Below, in pieces: positions 8,482-18,064 of a DNA stretch of 36,568 nucleotides (its first letter is position 1; each line of letters opens with the position of its first letter). A model generated the notes under the pieces. The model did no database searches and had not been told where the DNA came from. It saw only the letters and a program-made list of their open reading frames with translations. Both the position numbers and the translations under genes were made by a program. Location: positions 3,352 through 39,919 of the forward strand of contig FR886344.1 in the NCBI GenBank assembly GCA_000436535.1, read 5' to 3'. Source of the stretch: Eubacterium sp. CAG:252 (GTDB lineage: Bacteria > Bacillota > Clostridia > Lachnospirales > Lachnospiraceae).

Positions 8482-9345
8482 TTAGTCAGAAACGTACTCT
8501 ATAGCGGATATAGCATATTCTGACTTAATAATATTAAGTTCGTATATTTTTATATTATCCACTTTTTTACCAGATATATACATTTTAACTTTTTCTATAT
8601 TATCTGAACAAATAGCATTGTCTGCCACAACAGCATCATTAATTCCATTATCTGCTTCATGCCTGAACTCTGCTTTAGACACTGTCCCCGCAATTCCTTC
8701 ACCTGTCAGCTTTGCATATGCCTCCTTAAGTGTCCATATCCTGCTGAACTTTAAGCTGTCATTACCTATCCAGTCACATTCTGCCTGCGTAAAGAAGCGT
8801 TTTGCAACCCTGATTACATTCTTTCTCTGCCTTTCTATGTCAACTCCCACAGCTTTGTCCGATACAGCACATACGACATAATTACCTGCATGGGATAAGT
8901 TAAAATATATATCTGAATTCCTGTATACAGGCTTTCCATTTGCCACATACTCTATATCATAATCATATGAAGCATCATAATTTTCAACTAACTCATCAAG
9001 CCTGACATTAACAATAATATTTCCGTCTGTTTTATATTCAATATTATTCTCTTTATTATATTTGCCATCACATCCGTTATTATTTTTAGAATTATTCTCT
9101 ACATTACACTCAATACCATCCTTTACATCATCAATAACATGCTCATACTTCATCTGCATTTTCATATATTCAGCATACATTTTCGTAGCATAATTAAGAA
9201 GAAGCCCCGCAGCGAGGCTTCTTTCTTTATCTTCCCTGAACTTACACCTTTCAACCTTATTTCTTCGATAGTCAGTGACAAGTTCAAGTCCTTTATTCAT
9301 AATGTTATCATCCATATTTGATATATCTGTAAGAAATATTTTCAT
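8482..9345 (-). CDS. 4'-phosphopantetheinyl transferase (Sfp type)
   Basis: Transfers the phosphopantetheine arm of coenzyme A to a serine of an acyl or peptidyl carrier protein. The C-terminal half has the diagnostic series: NGKPVY, YFNLSHAGNYVVCAVS, GVDIER (D169, E171, Mg2+ binding), RFFTQAECDWI, and WTLKEAYAKLTGEGI (204-218, with Glu 208 and Lys 207). The N-terminal pseudo-repeat is recognisable at residues 30-60 (REDKERSLAAGLLLNYA). Between about 75 and 115 there is an Asn/Lys/Glu-rich insertion, unusual for this fold and probably a loop. At 287 residues it is longer than Sfp (about 224). No carrier protein, polyketide or peptide synthetase gene is in the window, so the partner is unknown. 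It might serve the fatty-acid carrier protein if AcpS is absent. GAGG precedes ATG 9345. Confidence 0.9.
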   Translation of the reverse strand: MKIFLTDISNMDDNIMNKGLELVTDYRRNKVERCKFREDKERSLAAGLLLNYATKMYAEYMKMQMKYEHVIDDVKDGIECNVENNSKNNNGCDGKYNKENNIEYKTDGNIIVNVRLDELVENYDASYDYDIEYVANGKPVYRNSDIYFNLSHAGNYVVCAVSDKAVGVDIERQRKNVIRVAKRFFTQAECDWIGNDSLKFSRIWTLKEAYAKLTGEGIAGTVSKAEFRHEADNGINDAVVADNAICSDNIEKVKMYISGKKVDNIKIYELNIIKSEYAISAIEYVSD

Positions 9346-9437
9346 AAATTTTCCTCGTGATATTAGATATTAACTAAATCTTTTACTGTTCTGATTTTAT
9401 ATGGCGGATACACCACATCATTTTTCTGCAAACATCC

Positions 9438-11207
9438 CTATGCCGTAGCCGTATCAAACTGACTTTCATAAAGTGTCTTGTAGAAACCGCCTGCTGCAAG
9501 CAGCTCTTCATGATTACCCTTTTCTATGATATGACCGTCCTTCATAACAAGTATGACATCTGCCGACTGGATTGTTGAAAGTCTGTGCGCTACGATAAAG
9601 CTTGTTCTTCCCTCCATCAGCTTTGCAAATGCATTCTGGATTTTGATTTCTGTTCTTGTATCAATAGAAGATGTCGCTTCATCAAGAATAAGCATAGGTG
9701 GTCTTGTAAGCATAATTCTTGTTATACATAAGAGCTGCTTCTGACCCTGTGACAGACTTCCTCCGTCTTCACCAATAACAGTATCAAAGCCATTAGGCAG
9801 CCTTTTTATAAAACCGTAAGAGTGTGAAGCCTTTGCAGCCTCTATAATCTCTTCATCCGTTGCATCCGGCTTACCCATAACAATATTCTCCCTTATAGTT
9901 CCTGCCTTAAGCCATGTTTCCTGAAGCACCATACCAAAGCCATGTCTTAAAGAATATCTTGTCATTTCCCTTATGTCAGTTCCCGATACATCTATGCTTC
10001 CTGAATTAACATCATAAAATCTCATAAGAAGATTAATAACTGTAGTCTTTCCGCATCCTGTAGGACCGACAATAGCAATTCTCTGACCCTTCTTTACGTG
10101 AAGATTAAAGTCCTCAATAAGCTTCTTGTCCGGTGTATATGAGAAATATACATTATTAAGGTCTACTCGTCCATCAACTTCCTTTATGTCTACTGCATTT
10201 GGAGCATCTGGAATTTCTGGTTCTTCCTCTATGAGTTCAAACATTCTTGCAGCACATGCAAGAGCATTCTGAAGCTCAGTTATGACACCCGAGATTTCGT
10301 TGAAAGGCTTAGTGTACTGGTTAGCATAACTTAAGAAGCTTGATAACTGTCCTACTGTAATTCCACCTGATATAGCTATAAATGCGCCTGTTACCGCAAC
10401 ACCTGCGTACACAAGACTATTTACAAATCTTGTTGAAGGATTAGTTATAGATGAGAAAAATATAGCTCTTAATGAGTACTTCTGTAATCTTTCGTTAATC
10501 TCATCAAAACGTGCAACAGCCTCATCCTCATAGCCATATGCCTTTACAACCTTTTCTCCACCTATCATTTCATCTATGAAGGCTGTCTGTTCACCTCTTG
10601 TTTCTGACTGAAGCTTGAACATTGAAAATGTTTTCTTGGCTATAAAGCTCGCCACAAGAAATGAAACCGGCGTAATAAGTACAACTACAAGAGTTATCTT
10701 TACATTAATAGTAAGCATAAATACTAAAGTTCCTACTATAGTAAGCACACCTGAGAAAAACTGTGTAAAGCCCATAAGAAGACCATCTGCAAACTGGTCA
10801 ACATCCGCAATAACACGGCTTACGATATCACCATAAGACTGTCCGTCTATATACTTAAGCGGAAGCCTTTGTATCTTTTCCATAGCTTCATCTCTTATAT
10901 CTCTTGTTACATGATAAGTAATCTTGTTGTTACATATATTCATTATCCACTGTGACAGTGCTGTTATGGCAACCACAATACCTATTGTTGTAAGTACCTT
11001 TGCTATGCCAGCAAAGTCAACATTGCCAGGTCCTACTATATGGTCTATTCCACGTCCGACAAGAATAGGAACATATAAAGTAGAAGCAACAGTTACTGCT
11101 GCCATAAGTATAGACAGTATAAGAAAACCACTATACTTCTTTATCCTCTTAAGAACCTTTAAAAGCGTGCCCTTCTGGGCTTTCTTTTTATTCTTATTAT
11201 CTTTCAT
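9438..11207 (-). CDS. ABC exporter subunit (permease-ATPase fusion), catalytically competent partner
   Basis: A half-transporter of 589 residues: six membrane helices in the first ~320 residues, then an ATP-binding domain. The motifs are complete: Walker A GPTGCGKT (about 381-388), Q-loop LQETWL, signature LSQGQ (about 485), Walker B ILDEATSSID (about 507, catalytic Glu present) and H-loop VAHRLST. The first Gly of the signature is replaced by Gln compared with LSGGQ, as often seen in one half of heterodimers. It follows the partner gene by 188 bp on the same strand, and the two would form one heterodimeric exporter of the BmrC/BmrD or TM287/288 kind, moving drugs, lipids or peptides outwards. 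The substrate cannot be read from the sequence. GGAG precedes ATG 11207. Confidence 0.92.
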   Translation of the reverse strand: MKDNKNKKKAQKGTLLKVLKRIKKYSGFLILSILMAAVTVASTLYVPILVGRGIDHIVGPGNVDFAGIAKVLTTIGIVVAITALSQWIMNICNNKITYHVTRDIRDEAMEKIQRLPLKYIDGQSYGDIVSRVIADVDQFADGLLMGFTQFFSGVLTIVGTLVFMLTINVKITLVVVLITPVSFLVASFIAKKTFSMFKLQSETRGEQTAFIDEMIGGEKVVKAYGYEDEAVARFDEINERLQKYSLRAIFFSSITNPSTRFVNSLVYAGVAVTGAFIAISGGITVGQLSSFLSYANQYTKPFNEISGVITELQNALACAARMFELIEEEPEIPDAPNAVDIKEVDGRVDLNNVYFSYTPDKKLIEDFNLHVKKGQRIAIVGPTGCGKTTVINLLMRFYDVNSGSIDVSGTDIREMTRYSLRHGFGMVLQETWLKAGTIRENIVMGKPDATDEEIIEAAKASHSYGFIKRLPNGFDTVIGEDGGSLSQGQKQLLCITRIMLTRPPMLILDEATSSIDTRTEIKIQNAFAKLMEGRTSFIVAHRLSTIQSADVILVMKDGHIIEKGNHEELLAAGGFYKTLYESQFDTATA

Positions 11208-11395
11208 AACTACTCCATTTCATTTATAGTATGATATAAGTACCAAATGTATTAAAATTCATTAATTGCAAAACAATAAAGCATTATATATAATCATCTG
11301 CATCTAAAGTTTACGATACTTATCATACAAGTATACTTTTTCCCACTGATATTAACGGATTGCTCCACTGCTTTACAATTCACGCAATACAGCAA

Positions 11396-13126
11396 TTACG
11401 CACCCTTCGCATCCTTAAACTGTGAATTATATATTTCCCTGTATACTTCGCAATTCTTAATAAGCTCACTATGTGTTCCAATTCCTGCAACCTTTCCATC
11501 ATCAAGCACGATAATCTTATCTGCATGCATAAGTGATGCTGACCTCTGTGATACTATGAATACTGTAGGATTGTTTGGCATTGTCCTTATAGACTTCCTG
11601 AGTGCTGCATCTGTAGCAAAGTCAAGCGCTGATGCACTGTCATCAAGGATAAGCACATCCGGCTTCTTAACGACAGCTCTTGCAATAGTAAGTCGCTGTC
11701 TTTGTCCACCTGAAAGATTTTTTCCGCCCTGTTCAATCATATAATCAAGACGTCCGTCCTTCTTATCAACGAACTCTTTAGCCTGTGCTATGGCAAGTGC
11801 CTCATCTATCTCACTGTCAGTTGCATCCTGCTTTGCCATCTGCATATTCTTTCTTATGCTGCCCTTAAAAAGAACTGCTTTCTGCATAACTATGCCGACT
11901 TTATCCCTTAACTCTTCTATACTTATATCCTTGACATTGACACCATCAATAAGAACCTCGCCCTCTGTCACATCATAAAATCTTGGAATAAGTCCGACAA
12001 GACTTGACTTACCTGAACCTGTACCACCGATAACACCGATAGTCTGTCCCCTGTACGCCTTAAAGCTTGTATCTGCTATACTTGTATCACCTGCTCCACT
12101 GTAAGTAAGAGATACATTTTTGAATTCAACAACAGGAACATCATCCTTAGTTTCCTTTACGTGTCCTGTACCGTCCTGCATACTTGGCTTAACATCAAAT
12201 ATAGACTGGATACGTCCTGCACATGCAAGTGCCTTTGTTATATTTATAACAAGGTTGGCAAGCTTAATCAGCTCAACAAGTATCTGTGACATATAGTTAT
12301 AAAGCGCTACAACCTGTCCCTGTGTTAAAGCTCCCTGATTAACTCTCACACCACCTACCCATATAAGTGCTATGATAGAAACATTTACAACTACATAAGT
12401 AAGAGGATTCATAAGTCCTGATATCTTACCTACAAACTTCTGAAGATGATTAAGCTCTTCATTCTTATCCTTAAAATGCTTAAGCTCATCCTCCTGCTTG
12501 TTAAATGCCCTTATTACCCTGACACCAGTAAGATTTTCCCTTGTTATTCCAAGAATAGTATCAAGACCAGCCTGAACCTTCTTATATAAAGGTCTTGTAC
12601 CAACCATAATACCGAATACGATTATGGCAAGCACCGGAATAGCTGCTGCAAATATAAGAGCAGCCTTTACATCTATAGTAAAAGCCATAATCATCGCACC
12701 AAATACTATAAATGGTGAACGCAAGAAAAGTCTTAATACAAGATTAACACCATTCTGAACCTGATTAATATCACTTGTCATTCGTGTCATAAGCGTTGAT
12801 GTTCCAAGCTCGTCAAGCTCTGTAAATGAAAGTGACTGGATATGCTTAAACAGTGCATGTCTTATGCCTGTCGCACATCCTACTGCTGCCTTTGCACTGA
12901 AATACTGCGCTGTTATTGAACATGTAAGACCAATAATAGCAAGTGCAAGCAGCATAAGACACGACTTTACGATATAGCCTGTATCCTGATTGGCTATACC
13001 TCTGTCGATAATTGATGCCACAACAAGTGGTACGAACAATTCAAAGAGTGCTTCAAGCATCTTAAAAAGAGGTGCAAGAACACATTCTTTCTTAAGTTTT
13101 TCCAGATACTTAAGTATCATCTTCAT
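11396..13126 (-). CDS. ABC exporter subunit with degenerate ATPase site
   Basis: A half-transporter with six membrane helices and a C-terminal ATPase domain. Walker A GGTGSGKSS (about 371-379, counted from the longer start) and signature LSGGQRQR are normal. Walker B reads LILDDSASALD, so the catalytic Glu is Asp, and the usual H-loop His is Gln (IVSQRSAS, about 530). These two changes mark the non-hydrolysing site of asymmetric heterodimeric exporters. With the neighbour at 9438-11207 the pair would have one active site of two. The frame opens at ATG 13138, but the GAGG ribosome site overlaps that codon and fits ATG 13126 (MKMILKYLEKLKKE), which I use. No regulator gene adjoins. An intergenic stretch of 153 bp separates it from the methylase gene upstream. 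Confidence 0.9.
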   Translation of the reverse strand: MKMILKYLEKLKKECVLAPLFKMLEALFELFVPLVVASIIDRGIANQDTGYIVKSCLMLLALAIIGLTCSITAQYFSAKAAVGCATGIRHALFKHIQSLSFTELDELGTSTLMTRMTSDINQVQNGVNLVLRLFLRSPFIVFGAMIMAFTIDVKAALIFAAAIPVLAIIVFGIMVGTRPLYKKVQAGLDTILGITRENLTGVRVIRAFNKQEDELKHFKDKNEELNHLQKFVGKISGLMNPLTYVVVNVSIIALIWVGGVRVNQGALTQGQVVALYNYMSQILVELIKLANLVINITKALACAGRIQSIFDVKPSMQDGTGHVKETKDDVPVVEFKNVSLTYSGAGDTSIADTSFKAYRGQTIGVIGGTGSGKSSLVGLIPRFYDVTEGEVLIDGVNVKDISIEELRDKVGIVMQKAVLFKGSIRKNMQMAKQDATDSEIDEALAIAQAKEFVDKKDGRLDYMIEQGGKNLSGGQRQRLTIARAVVKKPDVLILDDSASALDFATDAALRKSIRTMPNNPTVFIVSQRSASLMHADKIIVLDDGKVAGIGTHSELIKNCEVYREIYNSQFKDAKGA

Positions 13127-13291
13127 AATAATCCTCATTTCCGCGCACTTTTTTGCATAACAGATTAGTGTCTGGTGTGCGCTGGCACCAATCCTATGTG
13201 CGAAATATTCACACCTTTTTATTTAACCAGTTAAAACTGATTGATTATAGACTTTATTTTACTTTCTCACGGCTTACCAGGCTATCTACGC

Positions 13292-14458
13292 CTATTCCAG
13301 TGCAAAAAGCTGTGCTATAAGATTTTCATAACCATATCTTCTCTTAGTCATAAAAAACTTATTGTACTCTTCATAATTATAATAAGAATGTTCATACTGC
13401 CTTGAGTAAAGATGTGCAAGGTCAACCTGTCTTACAAAGTCTAACTTCTTATCATTAAGATACCAGTCAGCCACATCCATAATCTTTAGTGATAGCAGCC
13501 CGGCAGCAGCTCCCTTCATCTTAAGCAGGACATTATAATCGTACACCGCATCAAGGAAATACCTGTATACATAATACATAAGTATCTGCTCATATTCGTG
13601 CTGGTTATCCTTATAGTATTCGTCAAATTCACGCACTATATCTGCAAAGGCTTTATCATCCTCACATTTCTCATAGAAAGTATTGACTTCTCTTACATAT
13701 ATATTCCAGTCTGGATTAATGACCTCCATACCCTTGAACCTGTCGAAAAACCGCCTTGTATAAAGGTATGCATCCTTTTTTTTCGCAGCTATGGAACGTG
13801 CCTTATCAAGCTTACTTTCCCTGTAGTCTTCCTTTGCATATCTTTTACAGACACCTATTATAAGCTCATCCCTCTCCTTATCAAGATAATGCTGTATATC
13901 CTTTGCAAACATAAGGATGAGCACAACCCTTTCAGCTATCGTATAGTCCCTGTCCGACACTATATTATAGGCTATTATCCTTGCCTGCCTTAGCTGCATA
14001 TAAGTCAGCGGGTCTATATCATTGTAGGCACTTACCTGCTCATTGCTGTCTTTTTCGTCAAATGTAAGCTCATCCCTGTAGCCTAACATAAGCTCGCCCG
14101 CTGTCTTGCAGGATGGTGCTATTCCAATCTCTCTTATTCCGCCATATTCATTGATAAACCTCGGAAACTCTGCACACGTTTCACACAGCTTGTCCTCGCC
14201 AAGTGCTATGTATAGGTCGCACAGATTTTCCTCATTAAGAAACGGACATCTTCCATTATTAAGTGTAAATGTACATCCGCCCTCCTCTGATGGCACCATA
14301 ACTGACTTTAATCTTTTTCCAAAGCTCCCCTTTACCTTTTTATAGTATTTATAGGAAGCTTCATCCACATCTACATCCCAGCCTGCACAGCACGTATCTG
14401 TACAGTCACCTGCTATACATCTGAAATCTTTATAATAATCAGGCGTTACTATCTTCAT
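13292..14458 (-). CDS. FliB-like flagellin lysine-N-methylase family protein
   Basis: A 388-residue protein whose N-terminus has the cysteine signature of the FliB/YkgJ group: C14, C19, C23 and C24 in FRCIAGDCTDTCCAGW, then CTF, RCPFL, LCDLY and LCETCAEFPR between about 60 and 105. These cysteines are expected to bind a metal or Fe-S centre. The rest is helical with no further recognisable domain. FliB in Salmonella methylates lysines of flagellin, and homologues are common in Clostridia. No flagellin gene is in the window, so the target here is inferred only from the family. A chemotaxis receptor at 24646 makes a motile organism plausible. GAGG precedes ATG 14458, and it stands 48 bp after the small membrane protein gene, with which it may be co-transcribed. 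Confidence 0.82.
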   Translation of the reverse strand: MKIVTPDYYKDFRCIAGDCTDTCCAGWDVDVDEASYKYYKKVKGSFGKRLKSVMVPSEEGGCTFTLNNGRCPFLNEENLCDLYIALGEDKLCETCAEFPRFINEYGGIREIGIAPSCKTAGELMLGYRDELTFDEKDSNEQVSAYNDIDPLTYMQLRQARIIAYNIVSDRDYTIAERVVLILMFAKDIQHYLDKERDELIIGVCKRYAKEDYRESKLDKARSIAAKKKDAYLYTRRFFDRFKGMEVINPDWNIYVREVNTFYEKCEDDKAFADIVREFDEYYKDNQHEYEQILMYYVYRYFLDAVYDYNVLLKMKGAAAGLLSLKIMDVADWYLNDKKLDFVRQVDLAHLYSRQYEHSYYNYEEYNKFFMTKRRYGYENLIAQLFALE

Positions 14459-14506
14459 TCAAATCCTCATTTCCTGTGTAAAAATCTATTTTTCACAACA
14501 CTTTTT

Positions 14507-15058
14507 CTACATTCTGTTACTTTTTGCCGTCACTGTCTTAATCACTGTATACAGGGAAGTTCCGGCAAGTACTGCAAACACTGCAAATGAAACAAAATAC
14601 ATATAGAAAAGATATGGTCTTTGTATGAGCCAGTCCGTCATAGGTGATGTATACACTTCTGTAAGTGTAAATATATCAACGGGTATTGCAGTTATCTGTG
14701 CCACCTGTGGATACTTGGCTATCGCAATATATGCAAACATCCCCATTGCTGGAAATGACATAAGCCCTGCTATAAGTGCTGCTACTATGCTTACAGTCCT
14801 TACTGTAAATGCCCTGATACTTAATGTTTTTTTAGTAAGCACATTAAATATAACTGCCACTATCATAAGTATGAGCATAAACATATAATCATTTACCAGC
14901 AGTGCTACCATGCCAAAAAATTCCTCTCCCTTAAATGATGAATATCCCTGCATAAGCACATAATAATTATATATTGCCTTAAGTCCTGTATAAAAAACAC
15001 CTATGATAGATATTCTGAATATTATATTCATAATTCTGTTTCCATTATTATCCGGCAT
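14507..15058 (-). CDS. Hypothetical four-helix membrane protein
   Basis: A 183-residue protein, not assigned to a named family. Four hydrophobic stretches can be seen: around IIFRISIIGVFYTGLKAIY, YMFMLILMIVAVIFNVL, SIVAALIAGLMSFPAMGMFAYIA, and YLFYMYFVSFAVFAVLAGTSLY near the end. A short basic tail (KTVTAKSNRM) follows. The reading frame can be extended to 15094, but GAGG at 15065-15068 lies 6 bases before ATG 15058 (MPDNNGNRIMN), so that start is preferred. Gene order (this gene, then the FliB-like gene 48 bp later) suggests one transcript. Confidence 0.7.
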   Translation of the reverse strand: MPDNNGNRIMNIIFRISIIGVFYTGLKAIYNYYVLMQGYSSFKGEEFFGMVALLVNDYMFMLILMIVAVIFNVLTKKTLSIRAFTVRTVSIVAALIAGLMSFPAMGMFAYIAIAKYPQVAQITAIPVDIFTLTEVYTSPMTDWLIQRPYLFYMYFVSFAVFAVLAGTSLYTVIKTVTAKSNRM

Positions 15059-15284
15059 ATTAAACCTCATTTCTGTACATTTTTCCAATAACATATATAT
15101 ATGCTGTGCACATATACCTTATTATATATCCTATCCAACAGCACACATGTCAACTCACACTGACACCATATATAACGCTATCGTACCGCCATTAATTATG
15201 CTACAAATCCTGTATATTTTCAATTACAAAATAAAAACTCTTATTTTATACTTTCTAAATACATTATTTCAATATCCTTATTCT

Positions 15285-15304
15285 TATGATACCTACGAAT
15301 TGTT
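15285..15304 (+). repeat. 20-bp direct repeat, left copy (possible attachment site)
   Basis: TATGATACCTACGAATTGTT matches 19798-19817 at 19 of 20 positions in the same orientation, and the similarity stops at both ends. The two copies bracket the ParAB operon and its palindromes. The right copy also lies in the GC-rich dispersed repeat, so this may instead be a fragment of that repeat. The rest of the 15059-15400 gap is AT-rich with one terminator. Confidence 0.55.
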
Positions 15305-15316
15305 CATATGAATAAA

Positions 15317-15363
15317 TAAAATAAAGAGAGGAAAATATGTTTATATTATCCCCTCTTTATTTT
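15317..15363 (-). terminator. Terminator of the parAB operon
   Basis: AAAATAAAGAGAGG pairs with CCCCTCTTTATTTT around an 18-base loop; A-rich and T-rich flanks make it usable in both directions. It lies 38 bp after the parB-like stop. A degraded family 1 end (CTATAAAAGCGCAAATAAAG, 15370-15389) follows. Confidence 0.75.
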
Positions 15364-15400
15364 ATTAAACTATAAAAGCGCAAATAAAGAAAATTGAGTA

Positions 15401-16600
15401 TTAAAGATTTTTAAGAAAATCATTCAGACGCTGATTAAGTATTTCTATTCTTACTCTTAAATCTGCATCATTTTTTATTATTGATTTATTACTTTTTATT
15501 GTGTCAAAATTATTTTCAAATAGTGTTAATGCCTGTTCTGTTTTGGCTATTGATGATATTCTTTTTAATTCACTATCAGAAATAGATGTTTTTCTTTGTT
15601 CTTTTTCTTTTTGTAACTGCTTCATTTTTTCAATATTGGTTTCTAAACGAGCTTTTTCCTTTTCAGCCTTGTTTTTAGCATCTGTCATATAACGAAGTTT
15701 TTCTTCAACACTATCGCTATCTTTTGGCTCTTCAGGTTTTGTGGATGATATCTGGTTAATCTTTTCTTCAAGCACTTGTAAGGTTTGATTTTTTTCATTA
15801 AGCTCTTTTAATACAGAATCTAATTCTTTTTTATATTGTTCAGCTTCTTTGGCGCGCTCTTCAGATAATTTTTTAATTGATTGGAATTCAGCGTTTTCAA
15901 TATCACCATTCTTTTTTATTATTGTAAGAATACTTTTCTGAGCATCTTCATCTAACTTTCCGAACTTGTCAGCCTGATTAAGATCTATACCATTATTATT
16001 AAGAAGTTCACTTAATTCAGGTATGAGCTTTTCTGCTGTTGTATATTTTCTTGCCTGTCGTTCAGATATATTCAGCTGCTTTGCAATTTCAGCATTTATA
16101 TTTTTGATTTCACCTTTGACTTTTTTTGCTTCGTATAGTTCCTTAAGTCGGCTGACTTCCCATCTTTTTACTTCCATTGAGGATTCTCTTACATCGTGAT
16201 TAGCAGATATAAGCATAATTTCCTCATCTATCTCAGTTATTTCAGATTTTTCTATCTTACATGGTATACCAGCAGGGAAAAGCTGATTATACTCTTTATC
16301 AGTCATACTTGATATTGCGTGATATCTTCGTTCTCCAGATACAAGTCGATAAGTGTCATTATCTGAATTATATAATACAGATAGATTATGTCTTAATCCA
16401 TTTATAATAATACTTTCTTTTAAGGCTTCTATGCCATCTTGAGTATACATTTCATTTTTTGGGTTAGAAACAATTTTTTCTTTGGGAATATATTGAAAGT
16501 TATATTGAGTTTTTGCCTGTATTTCCTTTAGCTTTTCACCACCGTCAGAATTCAAAATACCTGGTTTTGTTGCACCAGCACTAAATGATTTCTTTGCCAT
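15401..16600 (-). CDS. parB: ParB/Spo0J-like DNA-binding partition protein (plasmid type)
   Basis: A 399-residue protein with ParB architecture. The N-terminal ParB/Srx-type domain (about 35-130) shows IPKEKIVSNPKN, GIEALKESIIINGLRHNLSV and the LVSGERRYHA box that binds nucleotide in ParB CTPases. The classical GERRxRA has His for the last Arg here. The second box reads SANHDVRESS. A helix-turn-helix follows (EIAKQLNISERQARKYTTAE, about 165-190). From about 240 to 370 there is a long charged coiled coil, longer than in chromosomal Spo0J. It starts at ATG 16600, overlapping the parA stop by one base (TAATG), with AGGAG upstream, so the two are translationally coupled. The DNA site is plausibly the TGAACTCAGTTCA palindrome found five times upstream of parA; that link is inference. 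Confidence 0.88.
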   Translation of the reverse strand: MAKKSFSAGATKPGILNSDGGEKLKEIQAKTQYNFQYIPKEKIVSNPKNEMYTQDGIEALKESIIINGLRHNLSVLYNSDNDTYRLVSGERRYHAISSMTDKEYNQLFPAGIPCKIEKSEITEIDEEIMLISANHDVRESSMEVKRWEVSRLKELYEAKKVKGEIKNINAEIAKQLNISERQARKYTTAEKLIPELSELLNNNGIDLNQADKFGKLDEDAQKSILTIIKKNGDIENAEFQSIKKLSEERAKEAEQYKKELDSVLKELNEKNQTLQVLEEKINQISSTKPEEPKDSDSVEEKLRYMTDAKNKAEKEKARLETNIEKMKQLQKEKEQRKTSISDSELKRISSIAKTEQALTLFENNFDTIKSNKSIIKNDADLRVRIEILNQRLNDFLKNL

Positions 16601-17430
16601 TACTTCTTCTCTCCTTTCAGATATTTAGCAAGTTCTCTAAAATGTTTATTATCCATCAGACCAAGATAATTAACAAGTTCTATATAATCCTGAGCAGCTG
16701 TGCATCTTTTGTCATATGTCAGTAATGGCTCAAATAAAGTATTTGATTCATTAACAGCTATACAATTTCTAATAGATACAGGTAAGAATTTATCTCCAAA
16801 CATATTTTCGTAACTTTCATACATTTGCTTATATAAAGTTGTTCTACCAGCAACTCTTGTCATAAACATTCCTGCAAATTCAATAGATAATGCATACTTA
16901 GCATTAAGGTCTTCAATTGTATCAAAAAGTGACATTAATCCATCATAAGAGAAGTTATCAACACATATAGGTGTGATTATTTTATTGCTTGCACATATAG
17001 CACAGGTAGTTAAATATGATTTAAATGGAGAATTATCGATAATAATGTAGTCATAATCATCTTTTAATAATTCAAGATTATACTTAAAACATAATTCTAC
17101 ATTAGAGTCCTTACTTTCATCATATATTTTGTAGATTAAAGTGTTGAGAACCCTGGATGCACATAATATAGAAATATTTTCATAATCAGTAGCAGATATA
17201 TAGTTTTTAACTTCAGACTTGTCGTTTAACTTTGAACAAAACAATTGTTCATAGTCTTCTTCATTTCCTTCGTCAGTTTTTCCAAACATTTTTGAAGTAT
17301 TCATCTGTGGATCTAAATCTATTAATAGTATAGAATATCCAGATATTGCTAATATTTGTGCAATAGATATGGCTGATGATGATTTACCAACGCCACCTTT
17401 TTCATTGATTAAACTTATTATTTGGCTCAT
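16600..17430 (-). CDS. parA: ParA-family partition ATPase
   Basis: A 276-residue MinD/ParA ATPase. The deviant Walker A motif KGGVGKSS lies at residues 11-18 (with the signature first Lys), Walker A' is LLIDLDPQMN and the Walker B-like strand is YDYIIIDNSP. It lacks the N-terminal helix-turn-helix seen in type Ia plasmid ParA, so repression would fall to ParB. Such ATPases bind DNA non-specifically in the ATP form and move ParB-bound plasmid or chromosome copies apart. AAGAAGG precedes ATG 17430, and a good promoter is at 17462-17489. The surrounding DNA has no replication gene that I can recognise, so this may be a relic or a repurposed cassette in the chromosome. Confidence 0.9.
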   Translation of the reverse strand: MSQIISLINEKGGVGKSSSAISIAQILAISGYSILLIDLDPQMNTSKMFGKTDEGNEEDYEQLFCSKLNDKSEVKNYISATDYENISILCASRVLNTLIYKIYDESKDSNVELCFKYNLELLKDDYDYIIIDNSPFKSYLTTCAICASNKIITPICVDNFSYDGLMSLFDTIEDLNAKYALSIEFAGMFMTRVAGRTTLYKQMYESYENMFGDKFLPVSIRNCIAVNESNTLFEPLLTYDKRCTAAQDYIELVNYLGLMDNKHFRELAKYLKGEKK

Positions 17431-17461
17431 TATTTTCCTTCTTTCGATTTATTATAGATTT

Positions 17462-17489
17462 ATTATACAATACTTTTGGATTAAATCAA
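17462..17489 (-). promoter_or_regulatory. Promoter of the parAB operon
   Basis: On the minus strand, TTGATT (17489-17484), a 16-bp spacer, and TATAAT (17467-17462). It ends about 30 bp before the parA ATG. The first palindrome lies 70 bp further upstream. Confidence 0.65.
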
Positions 17490-17559
17490 TGTTTAATAAT
17501 GTTTTTTTTCATATTTTTTCAATATATGAATGAAATTTTGTTAGTTAGCTTATATTTTT

Positions 17560-17572
17560 TGAACTCAGTTCA
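17560..17572. promoter_or_regulatory. Palindrome TGAACTCAGTTCA, copy 1
   Basis: It extends to TTTGAACTCAGTTCAAA. It lies about 130 bp upstream of the parA start and is a candidate ParB binding site or operator. Confidence 0.6.
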
Positions 17573-17649
17573 AATTCTAGTTTGATATATATTGTTAAAT
17601 GAAGAAAAATATATAAAAGTAAGTTGTTTATGCGAATTTAGATTCGCAA

Positions 17650-17787
17650 CTATAAATGAGCAAATTTAAAATATTGCACAAGTATATCCTCATTAAAAAC
17701 AGATTTTTATAATCTATTTAAATGTATCTGTGGTATAAACAAAAACAAATTATTTTTGTGCATTTTTCTGTATTTGCTCATCTATAA
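17650..17787 (+). repeat. Family 1 small inverted-repeat element, full copy
   Basis: It runs from CTATAAATGAGCAAAT to ATTTGCTCATCTATAA. It is in the same orientation as 20318-20456 and 28279-28418, with which it shares ATTGCACAAGTAT and ACAAACAAAAACAAATTATT. Confidence 0.85.
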
Positions 17788-17812
17788 TTTGCTATATATT
17801 ATTATATATAAA

Positions 17813-17975
17813 ACACCACTTTACAACTTTATAAATTATAGACCTGATGTCAAATCAGCTATCTTCAAATCAGTTGTTTTAAAGACTTTGTCACGGTATT
17901 GGACAAAGTATTCATCCTGATAAGGCAGAATATTCATAGCACAATAACTGATATGAAAAAGTTGTAAAGTGGTTT
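17813..17975 (+). repeat. Family 2 element, internally deleted copy (about 163 bp)
   Basis: It starts CACCACTTTACAACTTTATA and ends AAAAAGTTGTAAAGTGGTTT. The ends match the ~260-bp copies at 20456 and 20918, but about 95 bp of the middle (the part with TTTTGGTACGG) is missing. Confidence 0.8.
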
Positions 17976-18064
17976 TAATGTAAAAAATATGAGAAATTCT
18001 TTCGCTATTATAACGATATAATACAATATAGTTTATAGCATAAAATTATACTGGAGAGAATAAT

